Below, in pieces: positions 7,269 through 18,173 of a stretch of DNA of 64,000 bases (position 1 is its first letter; every line of letters begins with the position of its first letter). The notes under the pieces were generated by a model. The model saw only the letters and a list, made by a program, of their open reading frames with translations, did no database searches and was not told where the DNA came from. This stretch comes from Acidovorax sp. KKS102 (GTDB lineage: Bacteria > Pseudomonadota > Gammaproteobacteria > Burkholderiales > Burkholderiaceae_C), in contig NC_018708.1 of NCBI RefSeq assembly GCF_000302535.1, positions 2,170,001 through 2,234,000 on the forward strand, written 5' to 3'. The position numbers and the translations under genes are program-made.

Positions 7269-9962
7269 TCAGGTCGCAGGCTCGTCCAGTGCGCTGTCGC
7301 TGGACTCTGGCGTGGTGCGCCGCTGTGGCTGGCTGCGTCGCCAGGCCTTCTCGATCTCGACCACCACCAGCACCACCAGCGCGGCGCCGATGCACAGCGC
7401 CAGCTCGCCCAGGCTCAGCGGCTCGGTGCGGAAGATGGGGTTGAGCCAGGGCACATAGATGGTCGCCAACTGCAGCGCAAAGGTCAGCAGCACGGCGCCC
7501 AGCAGCGGGCGGTTGCTCCACAGGCCCAGACGCCAGATGGGCTCGGACTCGGACCGGATGGCGATCACATGCGCCATCTGCGCCAGCGTGAGCACGGTGA
7601 ACACCATGGTCTGCCAGTGCGCATGGCCGGTGTGCAGCGCCCAGGCCTGCACGGCCAGACACAGCCCGCCAATGAGCAGGCCCACGCCCAGGATGTGCTG
7701 CCACATGCCGTGGGCAAACAGGCTCTCGCGCGGCGCGCGGGGCGGGCGCTGCATGATGCCGCGCTCGGCCGGCTCGGCCGCCAGTGCCAGGCCCGGCAGG
7801 CCGTCAGTGACCAGGTTGACCCACAGGATGTGGATGGGCAGCAGCGGAATGGGCAACAGCAACAGTGGCGCAAGAAAGATGGTCCAGATCTCGCCCGAGT
7901 TGCCCGTCATGGCGTAGCGCACGAACTTGCGGATGTTGTCGTAGATGCGGCGGCCCTCGCGCACCGCCGCGACGATGGTGGCGAAGTTGTCGTCCAGCAG
8001 CACCAGGCTGGATGCCTCGCGTGCCACGTCGGTGCCGCCCTGTCCCATGGCCACGCCGATGTCGGCGCGTTTGAGCGCCGGGGCGTCGTTCACGCCATCG
8101 CCCGTCATGGCCACAAAATGGCCCTGGCCCTGCAGGGCCTCGACGATGCGGATCTTCTGCGCCGGGTCCACGCGGGCATAGACCTGCACCTGCTCTACCT
8201 TGGCCAGCAGCGCGGCATCGTCCAATGTGGCCAGGTCGGCGCCGGTCAGCACCGGAGCATCGGCACTGCGCACGATACCCAGCCGGTGCGCAATGGCGCG
8301 CGCGGTGGCGGGGTGGTCGCCCGTGATCATCACTGGCGTGATGCCCGCGCTGATGCAGTCGCGCACTGCGGCCTGGGCCTCGGGGCGGGGTGGGTCGATG
8401 AGGGCGATCAGGCCCAGCAGCTCCAGCTGGTTTTCCACCGCGTCGATGTCGTTGGTGTCGGGCAGGCGGGCGTGGCTGCGGCGGGCCAGGGCCAGTACGC
8501 GCAGGCCCTGGGCTGCGAGCTGCTGGGCAGTGCCGAGGACCTTGGCGGTGTCGAGTGCGGCTGCGCCTTCGGGCGTCCAGTGGGCGGTGCAGCGGGGCAG
8601 CACGGATTCGGGCGCGCCTTTGGTGTAGGCCACAAAGCCTTGCGCCGCACGGTGGAAGGTGGTCATGCGCTTGCGGTCGGAGTCAAAGGGCTGCTCCTGC
8701 ACGCGGGGGCTGGCGGCGTCAAGCAGGGCCTTATCCAGCCCGCCCGCGTGGGCGGCCAGCACCAGCGCGGTTTCAGTGGGGTCGCCCAGCCACTGGGTGC
8801 CTGACTGACCATCTTCGGCCTTTGCCTGTAGCGTGGCGTCGTTGCACAGCGCGGCAGCGCGCAGGGCCTCGGCGTGGGCGGTGCCGGGCAGGGGGTCGCC
8901 AGGCACCCAGCGTACGCCGTGGGCCAGCAGCAGCTCGGCATGCATGCGGTTTTGGGTCAGGGTGCCGGTCTTGTCCGAGCAGATGGTGGTGACCGAGCCC
9001 AGCGTCTCCACCGACGGCAGGCGCCGCACCAGCGCGTGCACGGCCACCATGCGGCGCGCGCCCAGGGCCAGCAGCACGGTCACCACGGCGGGCAGGGCCT
9101 CGGGGATGGCGGCCACGGCCAGGCTGATGGCGGTGAGCGCCATCAGCAACGGGGCCTCGCCACGCAGCACGCCCACCACAAAGATCACCGCGCAGATGCC
9201 CAGCACCGCCATCGCGAGGCGCTTGCCAAAGGCCGCCAGGCGCAGTTGCAGCGGCGTGCTGCGGTCGCCGGTGTCAAGCAGCTTGGCGACCTTGCCCAGC
9301 TCGGTGTGCATGCCGGTGGCCACCACCAGCCCGCGTGCGCGGCCATGGGTGGCCGTGGTGCCCTTGAAGGCCATGTTGGTGCGGTCGCCCAGCGCGCCCA
9401 CGTCTTCGGCCGCCAGGGCTTCGGTCTGTTTGGCCACGGTGACGGACTCGCCCGTGAGGGCCGATTCATCCACCTGCAGCTGCGCAATCTCGATGAGCCG
9501 CAGGTCGGCCGGGATCTGGTTGCCCGCCTCCAGCAGCACGATGTCGCCGGGCACCAGCTCAGTGGCGGGTAGGACCTGTACCATGCCGCCGCGCAGCACG
9601 GTGGCGTGCGCCGCCGCCAGTTGCCGCAATGCAGCCATGGCCTGGTCGGCGCGCCAGGCCTGCACAAAGCCGATGACGGCGTTGAGCACCACGATGACAA
9701 GGATCACCAGCGTGTCGGTGACCTCACCCACCAGCCCTGAGATGACCGCTGCGCCCAGCAGCACCAGCACCATGAAGTCTTTGAATTGGTCGGCCAGCAG
9801 ACGCCACCAGGGGCGGTCTTGCGATGCGGCCAATTCGTTGGCGCCATGGGTGGTGCTGCGGCGCTGCGCTTCGTCGGCGTGCAGGCCCGCGTCAGGGTCG
9901 ACGCCATGGGCCTGGGCGACGGCCTCGGTGGGGTGCAGGTGCGGCGCGGTGGTTGGGGACAT
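7269..9962 (-). CDS. P-type (P2) calcium-transporting ATPase
   Basis: An 897-residue cation pump. The N-terminal cation-ATPase domain is followed by the actuator TGES loop (ALTGESV), the phosphorylation motif CSDKTGTLT, the KGAPE nucleotide-binding motif, and MTGDGVNDAPALK. Membrane ion-site residues match SERCA/PMR1-type calcium pumps: PEALPAVVT in M4, NSGE in M5, and NLVTDGLP in M6. This supports Ca2+ (or Mn2+) rather than Na+/K+ or heavy metals. ATG 9962 is used; an in-frame ATG at 9998 would add 12 residues. It follows rlhA on the same strand with a 54-bp gap and may be cotranscribed. Confidence 0.9.
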   Translation of the reverse strand: MSPTTAPHLHPTEAVAQAHGVDPDAGLHADEAQRRSTTHGANELAASQDRPWWRLLADQFKDFMVLVLLGAAVISGLVGEVTDTLVILVIVVLNAVIGFVQAWRADQAMAALRQLAAAHATVLRGGMVQVLPATELVPGDIVLLEAGNQIPADLRLIEIAQLQVDESALTGESVTVAKQTEALAAEDVGALGDRTNMAFKGTTATHGRARGLVVATGMHTELGKVAKLLDTGDRSTPLQLRLAAFGKRLAMAVLGICAVIFVVGVLRGEAPLLMALTAISLAVAAIPEALPAVVTVLLALGARRMVAVHALVRRLPSVETLGSVTTICSDKTGTLTQNRMHAELLLAHGVRWVPGDPLPGTAHAEALRAAALCNDATLQAKAEDGQSGTQWLGDPTETALVLAAHAGGLDKALLDAASPRVQEQPFDSDRKRMTTFHRAAQGFVAYTKGAPESVLPRCTAHWTPEGAAALDTAKVLGTAQQLAAQGLRVLALARRSHARLPDTNDIDAVENQLELLGLIALIDPPRPEAQAAVRDCISAGITPVMITGDHPATARAIAHRLGIVRSADAPVLTGADLATLDDAALLAKVEQVQVYARVDPAQKIRIVEALQGQGHFVAMTGDGVNDAPALKRADIGVAMGQGGTDVAREASSLVLLDDNFATIVAAVREGRRIYDNIRKFVRYAMTGNSGEIWTIFLAPLLLLPIPLLPIHILWVNLVTDGLPGLALAAEPAERGIMQRPPRAPRESLFAHGMWQHILGVGLLIGGLCLAVQAWALHTGHAHWQTMVFTVLTLAQMAHVIAIRSESEPIWRLGLWSNRPLLGAVLLTFALQLATIYVPWLNPIFRTEPLSLGELALCIGAALVVLVVVEIEKAWRRSQPQRRTTPESSDSALDEPAT

Positions 9963-10016
9963 GCGGCGATCGGTGAAACGGGCCGCATGCCCACGCAAGG
10001 ACTTCTTTGCGTTGCC

Positions 10017-12020
10017 TTAGTGCGCGACTTGCGGCCGGGCTTTGTAGAACTGGAGCGGGGCTTCTGGCACCTGGTTCAGCACCTGGCGCTTGATCTTGCC
10101 CACCACGTGCATTTCACAGGGCTTGCAGTCAAAGCGCAAGGTTAGCTTCTCCTTGCCATTGATCAACATCAAGGGTTCGGCCTTGATGGTGCCCTGCACG
10201 CCCGTCACGCCCTTGGCCTGCTTGGGGCACAGGCTCATGGAAAAGCGCACGCAGTGCTTGGTGATCATGAGGCTGACTTCGCCTTCTTCTTCATGCGCCT
10301 CGTAGGCCGCAGCGATCACCTTCACGCCGTGGCGCACGTAGAAGTCATGGGCCTTGTGGTTGAACACATTGCCCAGGAAGGAGAGCGTGTCCTCGGGGTA
10401 GGGCACAGGGGGCTCCACCGGTGTCGCACGCGGCAGGCGGGCAAAGTTGCTGGCGCGGTTGGCCTCCAGGTCGGCCACGGCATCGCGGCGCAGCGCGTTG
10501 AGCACCGAGGCGGGCACAAACCACGGCTGCGACAACTGCAGTGCAATGTCGTGCACCGCAAACACCGTCGCGCCAAAGCGGCCCAGTTGCTCGCGCAGGC
10601 TGGCTTCGGCCTTGGTGGCATCGGTGGCGGGCTGGTGGGGCTGCTGCACGTCGGCACTGCCCACGTTGCCGTCTTCGTCGGTCAGCATCAGGCTGAAGCC
10701 TGTGGGCGTTTCGCTCAGGTGCGCCCACAGGCCGATGCGGCGGTCGCTGGACTTTTTCTCCAGCGTGCGCACCCAGTCCATGTCGCGGTTGCGGTTGACC
10801 TCGGTGCCCTTGCGCAGATCCTTGAAGCCTTCCATCGGGTCCTTGGGGTACACGCGCCACTGGCCCACGCTGCGGGCCGACACCGGCTCGGCCACGTTGA
10901 TGGCCATGCCCACCAGCTCCTTGTGCAGGTCGTAGTAGCACAGGCCATCGCCGTTGTGCAGCACGGTGGCGGGGTCGCTCACTTCCAGCTCCACAAAGTC
11001 GGGGCCCACCTTGGTCACCCAGCCGATGGCCTGGCCGGGGTTCTTGGGGGTGTCGAAGGCGCCGATGTCTTCCTTGCGCCCGGTGACAAAGTAGTCGGTG
11101 AACTCGCGGTTGAAGTTCTGGAGCGGGTCGGGTTTGAATGTGAAAGTGGTGCGCCCGCTGGACGAGCGCGACAGCGGCCGGCCCTGCGCCTCGCGCTCTT
11201 CGATGATCTCGTCCAGCAGCGTGCGGTAGTGGGCGGTGATGTTCTTCACATAGCCCATGTCCTTGTAGCGCCCTTCGATCTTGAAGCTGCGCACGCCTGC
11301 GTCGATGAGAGCACGCAGGTTGTCGGACTGGTTGTTGTCCTTCATGCTCAGCACATGCTTGTCGTGCGCGATGAAGCGGCCTTGCGCATCCGTCACCTGG
11401 TAGGGCAGGCGGCAGGCCTGGCTGCAGTCGCCCCGGTTGGCGCTGCGGCCCGTTTGCGCATGGCTGATGTTGCACTGGCCGCTGTAGGCCACACACAGCG
11501 CTCCGTGGATGAAGAATTCAATGTTGGCGCGGCCGGGGGCATCCACCGGGCCCAGCGCCTTGTGCACGGCGGCAATCTGCTGCACCGTGAGCTCGCGCGC
11601 CAGCACGATTTGCGACAGGCCTGCGTCTTGCAGAAAACGCGCCTTTTCAGGCGTGCGGATGTCGGTTTGGGTGCTGGCGTGCAGCTGGATGGGGGGCAGG
11701 TCGATTTCGAGCAGGCCCATGTCCTGGATGATCAATGCGTCCGCGCCAGCCTCGTACACCTGCCAGGCCATCTGGCGCGCAGCCTCCAGCTCATCGTCGC
11801 GCAGGATGGTGTTGAGCGTGATGAAAATGCGGCTGTTGAAGCGGTGGGCGTGCTTCACCAGGCGCTCAATGTCCCGGATGTCATTGCCCGCGCTGGCCCG
11901 CGCGCCAAAGGCCGGGCCGCCGATGTAGACGGCATCGGCGCCGTGGTTGATGGCTTCAATGCCAATGTCTGCGTCGCGCGCAGGCGATAGCAGTTCGAGC
12001 TGGTGGGGCAGGAGGGACAT
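10017..12020 (-). CDS. rlhA: 23S rRNA 5-hydroxycytidine C2501 synthase, U32 family
   Basis: A 667-residue long-form peptidase-U32-family protein, close to E. coli RlhA (YdcP), which hydroxylates C2501 of 23S rRNA. It starts LELLSPARDADIGIEAI.HGADAVYIGGPAFGAR and carries the U32 signature around EFFIHGALCVAYSGQC and GRSANRGDCSQACRLPY, and the 'IEGRYKDMGYVKNITAHYR' segment. The C-terminal CLRF-like block (here HCVRFSMSLCPKQAKG) and CKPCEMHVVGKIK are also present. RlhA acts with prephenate-dependent cofactors in E. coli. It is divergent from the binding-protein gene at 12217. Confidence 0.9.
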   Translation of the reverse strand: MSLLPHQLELLSPARDADIGIEAINHGADAVYIGGPAFGARASAGNDIRDIERLVKHAHRFNSRIFITLNTILRDDELEAARQMAWQVYEAGADALIIQDMGLLEIDLPPIQLHASTQTDIRTPEKARFLQDAGLSQIVLARELTVQQIAAVHKALGPVDAPGRANIEFFIHGALCVAYSGQCNISHAQTGRSANRGDCSQACRLPYQVTDAQGRFIAHDKHVLSMKDNNQSDNLRALIDAGVRSFKIEGRYKDMGYVKNITAHYRTLLDEIIEEREAQGRPLSRSSSGRTTFTFKPDPLQNFNREFTDYFVTGRKEDIGAFDTPKNPGQAIGWVTKVGPDFVELEVSDPATVLHNGDGLCYYDLHKELVGMAINVAEPVSARSVGQWRVYPKDPMEGFKDLRKGTEVNRNRDMDWVRTLEKKSSDRRIGLWAHLSETPTGFSLMLTDEDGNVGSADVQQPHQPATDATKAEASLREQLGRFGATVFAVHDIALQLSQPWFVPASVLNALRRDAVADLEANRASNFARLPRATPVEPPVPYPEDTLSFLGNVFNHKAHDFYVRHGVKVIAAAYEAHEEEGEVSLMITKHCVRFSMSLCPKQAKGVTGVQGTIKAEPLMLINGKEKLTLRFDCKPCEMHVVGKIKRQVLNQVPEAPLQFYKARPQVAH

Positions 12021-12092
12021 GGGGCGTGATTATCCCAGCCTGGCTTGCCGGGCGGTGCGCGCCGGACGCATTAGCCCGGTTAATGCTGGAGC

Positions 12093-12118
12093 AAATTACT
12101 AAGTTTGCTTAGTAATTT
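12093..12118. promoter_or_regulatory. Perfect 11-bp inverted repeat upstream of binding-protein gene
   Basis: AAATTACTAAG and CTTAGTAATTT are separated by TTTG, giving a perfect AT-rich palindrome in the divergent region between rlhA and the gene at 12217. The size fits a dimeric MarR- or TetR-type operator. No regulator is encoded next to it. Confidence 0.5.
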
Positions 12119-12156
12119 TCCAGAAATGAGGGTTCGGGTGGCTACGATGCAGGGTT

Positions 12157-12183
12157 TGTTGTGTACAAGTTCGGTGCACAACA
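12157..12183. promoter_or_regulatory. Second inverted repeat in the rlhA/binding-protein intergenic region
   Basis: TGTTGTGTAC (12157-12166) and GTGCACAACA (12174-12183) pair at 9 of 10 positions around a 7-nt spacer, just upstream of the Shine-Dalgarno at 12202. It could be a second operator or a leader hairpin. Confidence 0.4.
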
Positions 12184-12216
12184 GACTGCTTTGACCGACC
12201 CAGGAGACTTTGTACT

Positions 12217-13371
12217 GTGCTGCGCCCCGTTTTCGCTTCTTCGCCCCTGTTCCGTATTTCTGCCCTGACCGCCCTTGCGCTGGCGGCCAACCTGGCCTCC
12301 GCCCAGGACGTGCAAACCGTCAAGATCGCCCACGCAGGCCCGGTGTCGGGCGGCATTGCCCACATCGGCAAGGACACGGAAAACGGCGTGCGCTTGGCCA
12401 TTGACGACCTGAACGCCCAAAACCTCGTCATCGGTGGCAAGAAGATCAAGTTTGAAATCGCGGCCGAAGACGACGCGGGCGACCCGCGCCAGGCCACCGC
12501 CGTGGCGCAAAAGCTCTGCGACCAGAAGGTGGCGGGCGTGGTGGGCCACCTGCAGTCGGGCACGTCCATCCCCGCATCGGCCATCTACGCCAAGTGCGAC
12601 CTGCCGCACATCACGGCCTCGGCCTCCAACCCCGACCTGACGAAGCCCGGCCACAAGACCACCTTCCGCCTGATCGCCAACGACAACGCGCTGGGCGCTG
12701 CGCTGGCGCTGTTTGGCGCGGACCACCTCAAGCTCAAGAACGTGGCCATCATCGACGACCGCACGGCCTACGGCCAGGGCGTGGCCTCGGTCTTCAAGGC
12801 CACGGCACAGCAGAAGGGCCTGAAGGTGGTGGCCGAGGAGTTCACCAACGACAAGGCCACCGACTTCATGGCCATCCTCACCGCCATCAAGAACAAGAAG
12901 CCCGACGCGATCTTCTACGGCGGCCTGGACGCGCAGGCCGGCCCCATGCTGCGCCAGATGGAGCAGCTGGGCCTGGGCAACGTGAAGTTCTTTGGCGGCG
13001 ATGCCCTGTGCACCGAGAAGCTGCCCGAACTGTCGGGCAAGACGCCGGCGCTGAAAAACGTGACCTGCGCCACGGGCGGTGCGTCGGTGGACAAGATGCA
13101 GGGCGGTTCGGACTGGAAGAAGCGCTACGACGCCAAGTTCCCCGGCCAGTTCCAGATCTACAGCCCCTACGCCTATGACGCTGCCATGGTGCTGGCCGAC
13201 GCGATGAAGCGCGCCAACTCGGTGGACCCCAAGGTGTTCACGCCTTTCCTGGCCAAGACCGAGTACAAGGGCGTGACAGCCAACATTGCCTTCACCGCCA
13301 AGGGCGAGCTGACCACCCCCGCCGTGACCTTGTACACATTCAAGGACGGCAGCCGCGTGGCGTTGAACTGA
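12217..13371 (+). CDS. Branched-chain amino-acid-type ABC transporter substrate-binding protein
   Basis: A 384-residue periplasmic binding protein of the LivJ/LivK type (type I fold). Residues 1-29 form a signal peptide ending ANLASAQ. The mature part has the family's VKIAHAGPVSGG, GKDTENGVRLAIDDLN, 'LCDQKVAGVVGHLQSGTSIPAS' and DRTAYGQGVA segments. GTG 12217 follows AGGAG at 12202-12206. It stands alone, with no permease or ATPase gene nearby, and a strong terminator follows, so it must serve a transporter encoded elsewhere. The ligand is likely an amino acid but is not determined. Confidence 0.88.
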   Translation: MLRPVFASSPLFRISALTALALAANLASAQDVQTVKIAHAGPVSGGIAHIGKDTENGVRLAIDDLNAQNLVIGGKKIKFEIAAEDDAGDPRQATAVAQKLCDQKVAGVVGHLQSGTSIPASAIYAKCDLPHITASASNPDLTKPGHKTTFRLIANDNALGAALALFGADHLKLKNVAIIDDRTAYGQGVASVFKATAQQKGLKVVAEEFTNDKATDFMAILTAIKNKKPDAIFYGGLDAQAGPMLRQMEQLGLGNVKFFGGDALCTEKLPELSGKTPALKNVTCATGGASVDKMQGGSDWKKRYDAKFPGQFQIYSPYAYDAAMVLADAMKRANSVDPKVFTPFLAKTEYKGVTANIAFTAKGELTTPAVTLYTFKDGSRVALN

Positions 13372-13407
13372 GGCCGTTCGCCTCGGTGGCTTGACCACTC
13401 TTGCCCC

Positions 13408-13433
13408 AACGGCCGCCTTGTGCGGCCGTTTTT
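13408..13433 (+). terminator. Rho-independent terminator after the binding-protein gene
   Basis: AACGGCCGC and GCGGCCGTT form a 9-bp stem with a CTTGT loop, followed by more T residues. Confidence 0.88.
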
Positions 13434-13522
13434 GCATTCGGCGTTCATGCGGCGTTTGGCTTTACAGTCAGGCCCCATTGCAAGAACCCGCGGGCCGCCG
13501 GCGCCCGCCAAGGAGCCCAGGT

Positions 13523-15224
<1,702 letters not shown>

Positions 15225-15283
15225 TGTGCCCGCTGGCGCCGCCTGACTGCATGGGGCGCCGGGCATTCCCCCTGTTTACGGAG

Positions 15284-15302
15284 CAGGCCCCATCGGGGCC
15301 TG
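15284..15302 (+). promoter_or_regulatory. Hairpin just upstream of the ldcA start codon
   Basis: CAGGCCCC and GGGGCCTG pair perfectly around a 3-nt loop, ending 6 bases before the TTG start at 15309. It covers the position where a Shine-Dalgarno would lie, so it could limit translation of ldcA. Function is inferred. Confidence 0.4.
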
Positions 15303-15308
15303 AGCGCT

Positions 15309-16292
15309 TTGCACGACCACCATCACGACCACTCCCAGTGCGACCACGACCACGGTCCCAAGCACATCTACATTTATTCGCCCTCCAGCGCCGTGCGCGA
15401 CAAGGCGGCCTTCAAGCGAGGCATTGCGCGGCTCAAGGCCCAGGGCCATGAGGTGGAGGTGGATGTGGACGCGCTGGCCACGCACACGCGTTTTGCGGGT
15501 GACGACGCCACCCGGCTGGCTGCTATCCACCGTGCAGCGGCCAGCGGCGCCGATGTGGCGCTGATCTCGCGCGGGGGCTATGGCCTCACGCGCATCCTGC
15601 CGGGCATCCGCTACAAGGCGGTTGCCAAGGCCATCGAAAAGGGCACGCACTTTGTGGGCGTGAGCGACTTTACCGCCTTCCAGACCGCCGTGTTGGCCCA
15701 AACCGGGGCCACCACCTGGGCGGGGCCCTCACTGGGGGCCGATTTTGGGGTGGAGGGCGAGCCCGACGACATCATGGAAGCCTGCTTTGAAGACCTGCTG
15801 ACCGGTCACGGCGAGGGCACTGGCTGGCGCATGCACAAGGAAAAGCCCCATGCCACCACTGGCAAGCCGGCTGTGCCCAACGTCTATGTGAAAAGCGCCA
15901 CCCTGTGGGGCGGCAACCTCGCAGTGCTGGCATCGCTGGTGGGTACGCCGTATTTCCCGCAGGTCAAGGGCGGAGTGCTGTTTGTAGAAGATGTGCACGA
16001 GCATCCCTACCGCATTGAACGCATGCTGACCCAGCTGCTGCATGCCGGTGTGCTGGCCCAGCAAAAGGCCGTGGTGCTGGGGCAGTTCACCAATTTCAAG
16101 CTGGCGCCGCACGACAAGGGCTATAAGCTGCAGTCGGTGGTGGACTGGCTGCGCACCCAGATCAAGGCTCCCGTGCTGACCAACCTGCCGTTCGGGCATG
16201 TCGAGACCAAGGTATTGCTGCCCGTGGGCGCCACGGTGTCGTTGTCGGTGGAAGAGCGGGACGCGCTGATCTATTGGGGGCACCAGCACTGA
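15309..16292 (+). CDS. ldcA: LD-carboxypeptidase (peptidase family S66) with His-rich N-terminus
   Basis: A 327-residue S66 enzyme that removes the terminal D-Ala from murein tetrapeptides in recycling. The proposed nucleophile is Ser in FVGVSDFTAF; the remaining triad is likely Glu in 'VLFVEDVHEHPYRIERML' and His in LPFGHVETK. The only sensible start is TTG 15309, since no in-frame ATG or GTG precedes the conserved KHIYIYSPSS. The first 16 residues hold seven His and one Cys, suggesting metal binding. No Shine-Dalgarno is visible and a hairpin lies just upstream, so expression may be low. Confidence 0.85.
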   Translation: MHDHHHDHSQCDHDHGPKHIYIYSPSSAVRDKAAFKRGIARLKAQGHEVEVDVDALATHTRFAGDDATRLAAIHRAAASGADVALISRGGYGLTRILPGIRYKAVAKAIEKGTHFVGVSDFTAFQTAVLAQTGATTWAGPSLGADFGVEGEPDDIMEACFEDLLTGHGEGTGWRMHKEKPHATTGKPAVPNVYVKSATLWGGNLAVLASLVGTPYFPQVKGGVLFVEDVHEHPYRIERMLTQLLHAGVLAQQKAVVLGQFTNFKLAPHDKGYKLQSVVDWLRTQIKAPVLTNLPFGHVETKVLLPVGATVSLSVEERDALIYWGHQH

Positions 16293-16378
16293 GGGGGGGA
16301 GGGCCTCCGCTGGGGCGGCCCTGACCCGGGCGCCAAAGGTAAACGGGCCCAGGCGCTCAGGGCCGCAATCTCAGAATT

Positions 16379-16738
16379 TCACAGGTGCGCACGGGGTGCG
16401 TGCGGCATTTGCGGCACCCGCAGCGACAGGGGCAACTGTCCCTGGAACATCGGCGTGATCCGGTCCAGCACCGTTTGAGCAGTGGTCTCGCCGCGCAACA
16501 GGGTGAGCGTGTCGAGCAAATCGCTGCGCAGGTACCACAGCGCTTCAATATCGCCCGCATAGCGCAGGCGCATGTTCATGCGCGCCACTTCGCACCCGGT
16601 CAGCCCCATCAGGCTGTGCAGCATGGCACGCCGCACTTCTTCCAGACCCTGGTCGCGCACCCACGCCGTCGAAGACGGCTTGTCACGGCCGAGCAGGTCG
16701 TGCAGGTTGTTGCGGAGATTGGGCTTGTTCCAGCGCAT
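16379..16738 (-). CDS. Conserved-looking hypothetical protein
   Basis: A 119-residue ORF with balanced composition and several Leu/Ala-rich stretches (RRAMLHSLMGLTGCEVARM, LWYLRSDLLDTLTLLRGE) that look like a small helical protein. I recognise no family. It is convergent with ldcA and its start has no clear Shine-Dalgarno. The opposite-strand ORF here is judged a shadow because its composition is His/Gln/Arg-rich and low in hydrophobic cores. Confidence 0.55.
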   Translation of the reverse strand: MRWNKPNLRNNLHDLLGRDKPSSTAWVRDQGLEEVRRAMLHSLMGLTGCEVARMNMRLRYAGDIEALWYLRSDLLDTLTLLRGETTAQTVLDRITPMFQGQLPLSLRVPQMPHAPRAHL

Positions 16739-17129
16739 GTGCGGAGGGAAGTGCGGTTTTTGTAACAGGGTCGATCAAAGTAAGCGGGACTCAGGATTGA
16801 CGCAAGGGTGGCGCTCCTGTTTTTGCATAAAGACAACACGATGTCCCGGTTTGTTGCGAACTTTTACGCATTCCGCACGAATGTTCGCGGGGTCCAAGTG
16901 TGGCTGGGGCGCCCGAGCCGTTGTGCAGCCTAAGGCGATGGTGGGAGCGCAGGAAGGTGGCCGCTCCGGCACCCTCATGGAGCGCCTCCGAACCGATGGC
17001 CGGGCCATGACGGCAGGCCTCTCTGGCCTGCAAAGACCTTGGCAAAGGATTGTTGACGCTTTGTTAGGTGCGTCTTCGTTGAGCTTGCACTAAACTGATT
17101 CACATGATGTTACTAATCGGCCATCGTTC
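16739..17129. other. 391-bp gene-free stretch
   Basis: It separates the minus-strand hypothetical from the cyclase-FHA gene. I see no convincing ORF. A 7-bp GCAGGCC/GGCCTGC hairpin lies at 17013-17031, and TAAACT at 17091-17096 could be a -10 element for the cyclase gene. TTGACG at 17053 is not correctly spaced from it. Confidence 0.4.
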
Positions 17130-18059
17130 ATGAGTGTGTTGTCGACGGTGGTCTTCGCAGACATCTCGGGCAGCACCTCGTTGTATGAAACGCTGGGCAA
17201 CGAGCGCGCCACCGAGGCGGTGACTCAGGTCACGCAGTGGATCAGTGACACCATCGAGGCGCATGCGGGCCGCGTGGTCAAGAAGCTGGGCGACGGGGTT
17301 TTGTGTGTGTTTGGTGATGCGGCCAGTGCCGTGACTGCCACCACTCACATGCTGCGCCAGCACCAGGCACGTCTGGACCGGTGGCCGCAGCCGCTGCGCA
17401 TGGACATCCGCGTGGGAGTGGCCAGTGGCGAGGTGGTCGATGTGGATGGCGACTGTTACGGTGATGCCGTCAATGTGGCCTCTCGCCTGTGCGAGCGCGC
17501 GGGCCCCGCCGAAATCTGGGCCACCGAGACGACTGTGCTGCTGGCGGGGGCCGCTGCCGATGTGTGGTACCGCAAGCTGGGCCTGATGGAAATTCGCGGC
17601 AAGGCCGAGCTGCAGATGCTCTACCAGGTGGAGTGGCGCGAGAACGAAGAGCCTGACTCGCTCACCATGCAGGCGGCGCTGGTCAGCAGCTTTGCCCCGG
17701 CCGATTCCATCCTGGGGCAGATCCAGTTTTCCTGGCATGGCGTGGACATGTCGTTCACCTCGTCGGACGCGCCCGTGCATGTGGGGCGTGCCACCCATGC
17801 CCAGCTGTGCATCAACGACCCCCGCGTCTCACGACTGCATGCGCGCATCGACTGGCGCAACAGCGGCTTTGTGCTGACCGACATGAGCAGCTTTGGCACC
17901 TGGGTGCGGTTTGACGGCAGCGACTCGCCCGTGCGGCTGCGCCGCGATGCCTGCATCCTGCATGGCACGGGGCAGATTGCGCTGGGGGTTCCTTTCACCG
18001 AGTCCAGTGCCCCGGTCATGAACTTTCAGGTGTCCGGCACCAGCGTTCATCTGGGCTGA
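17130..18059 (+). CDS. Class III nucleotide cyclase domain fused to an FHA domain
   Basis: A 309-residue soluble protein. Residues ~4-165 form a class III adenylate/guanylate cyclase homology domain with candidate metal ligands Asp11 (VVFADISGSTSLYE) and Asp55 (KLGDGVLCVF), and transition-state residues Asn115 and Arg119 in YGDAVNVASRL. Residues ~200-300 form an FHA phosphothreonine-binding domain with GRATHA, VSRLHARI and SFGTWVRF. The product is likely cAMP but could be cGMP. FHA fusion suggests control by Ser/Thr phosphorylation, although no kinase gene is in the window. ATG 17130 was chosen as the only start with a full first beta strand. Confidence 0.88.
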   Translation: MSVLSTVVFADISGSTSLYETLGNERATEAVTQVTQWISDTIEAHAGRVVKKLGDGVLCVFGDAASAVTATTHMLRQHQARLDRWPQPLRMDIRVGVASGEVVDVDGDCYGDAVNVASRLCERAGPAEIWATETTVLLAGAAADVWYRKLGLMEIRGKAELQMLYQVEWRENEEPDSLTMQAALVSSFAPADSILGQIQFSWHGVDMSFTSSDAPVHVGRATHAQLCINDPRVSRLHARIDWRNSGFVLTDMSSFGTWVRFDGSDSPVRLRRDACILHGTGQIALGVPFTESSAPVMNFQVSGTSVHLG

Positions 18060-18173
18060 GGCCTTGGGCCGGGGCCGCTGGCTGTTGCTGTGCGGCGGGC
18101 TTCTGGTCAGCGTGCAGCCCTTCTCACTTCCCAACCAATACAAACAACCCAGAACAATCAGGAGACACGAGAC

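Noticed and set aside
10254..11990. Long plus-strand ORF opposite rlhA (578 codons)
   Set aside because: It is the antisense shadow of rlhA. Its product is His/Val/Gly-rich and lacks any fold motif, while the minus strand encodes an intact RlhA.
16572..17093. Plus-strand ORF of 173 codons upstream of the cyclase gene
   Set aside because: Arg/Ser/Cys-rich composition without a Shine-Dalgarno or any motif, and overlapping the more protein-like minus-strand ORF. It looks like an ORF by chance in GC-rich DNA.
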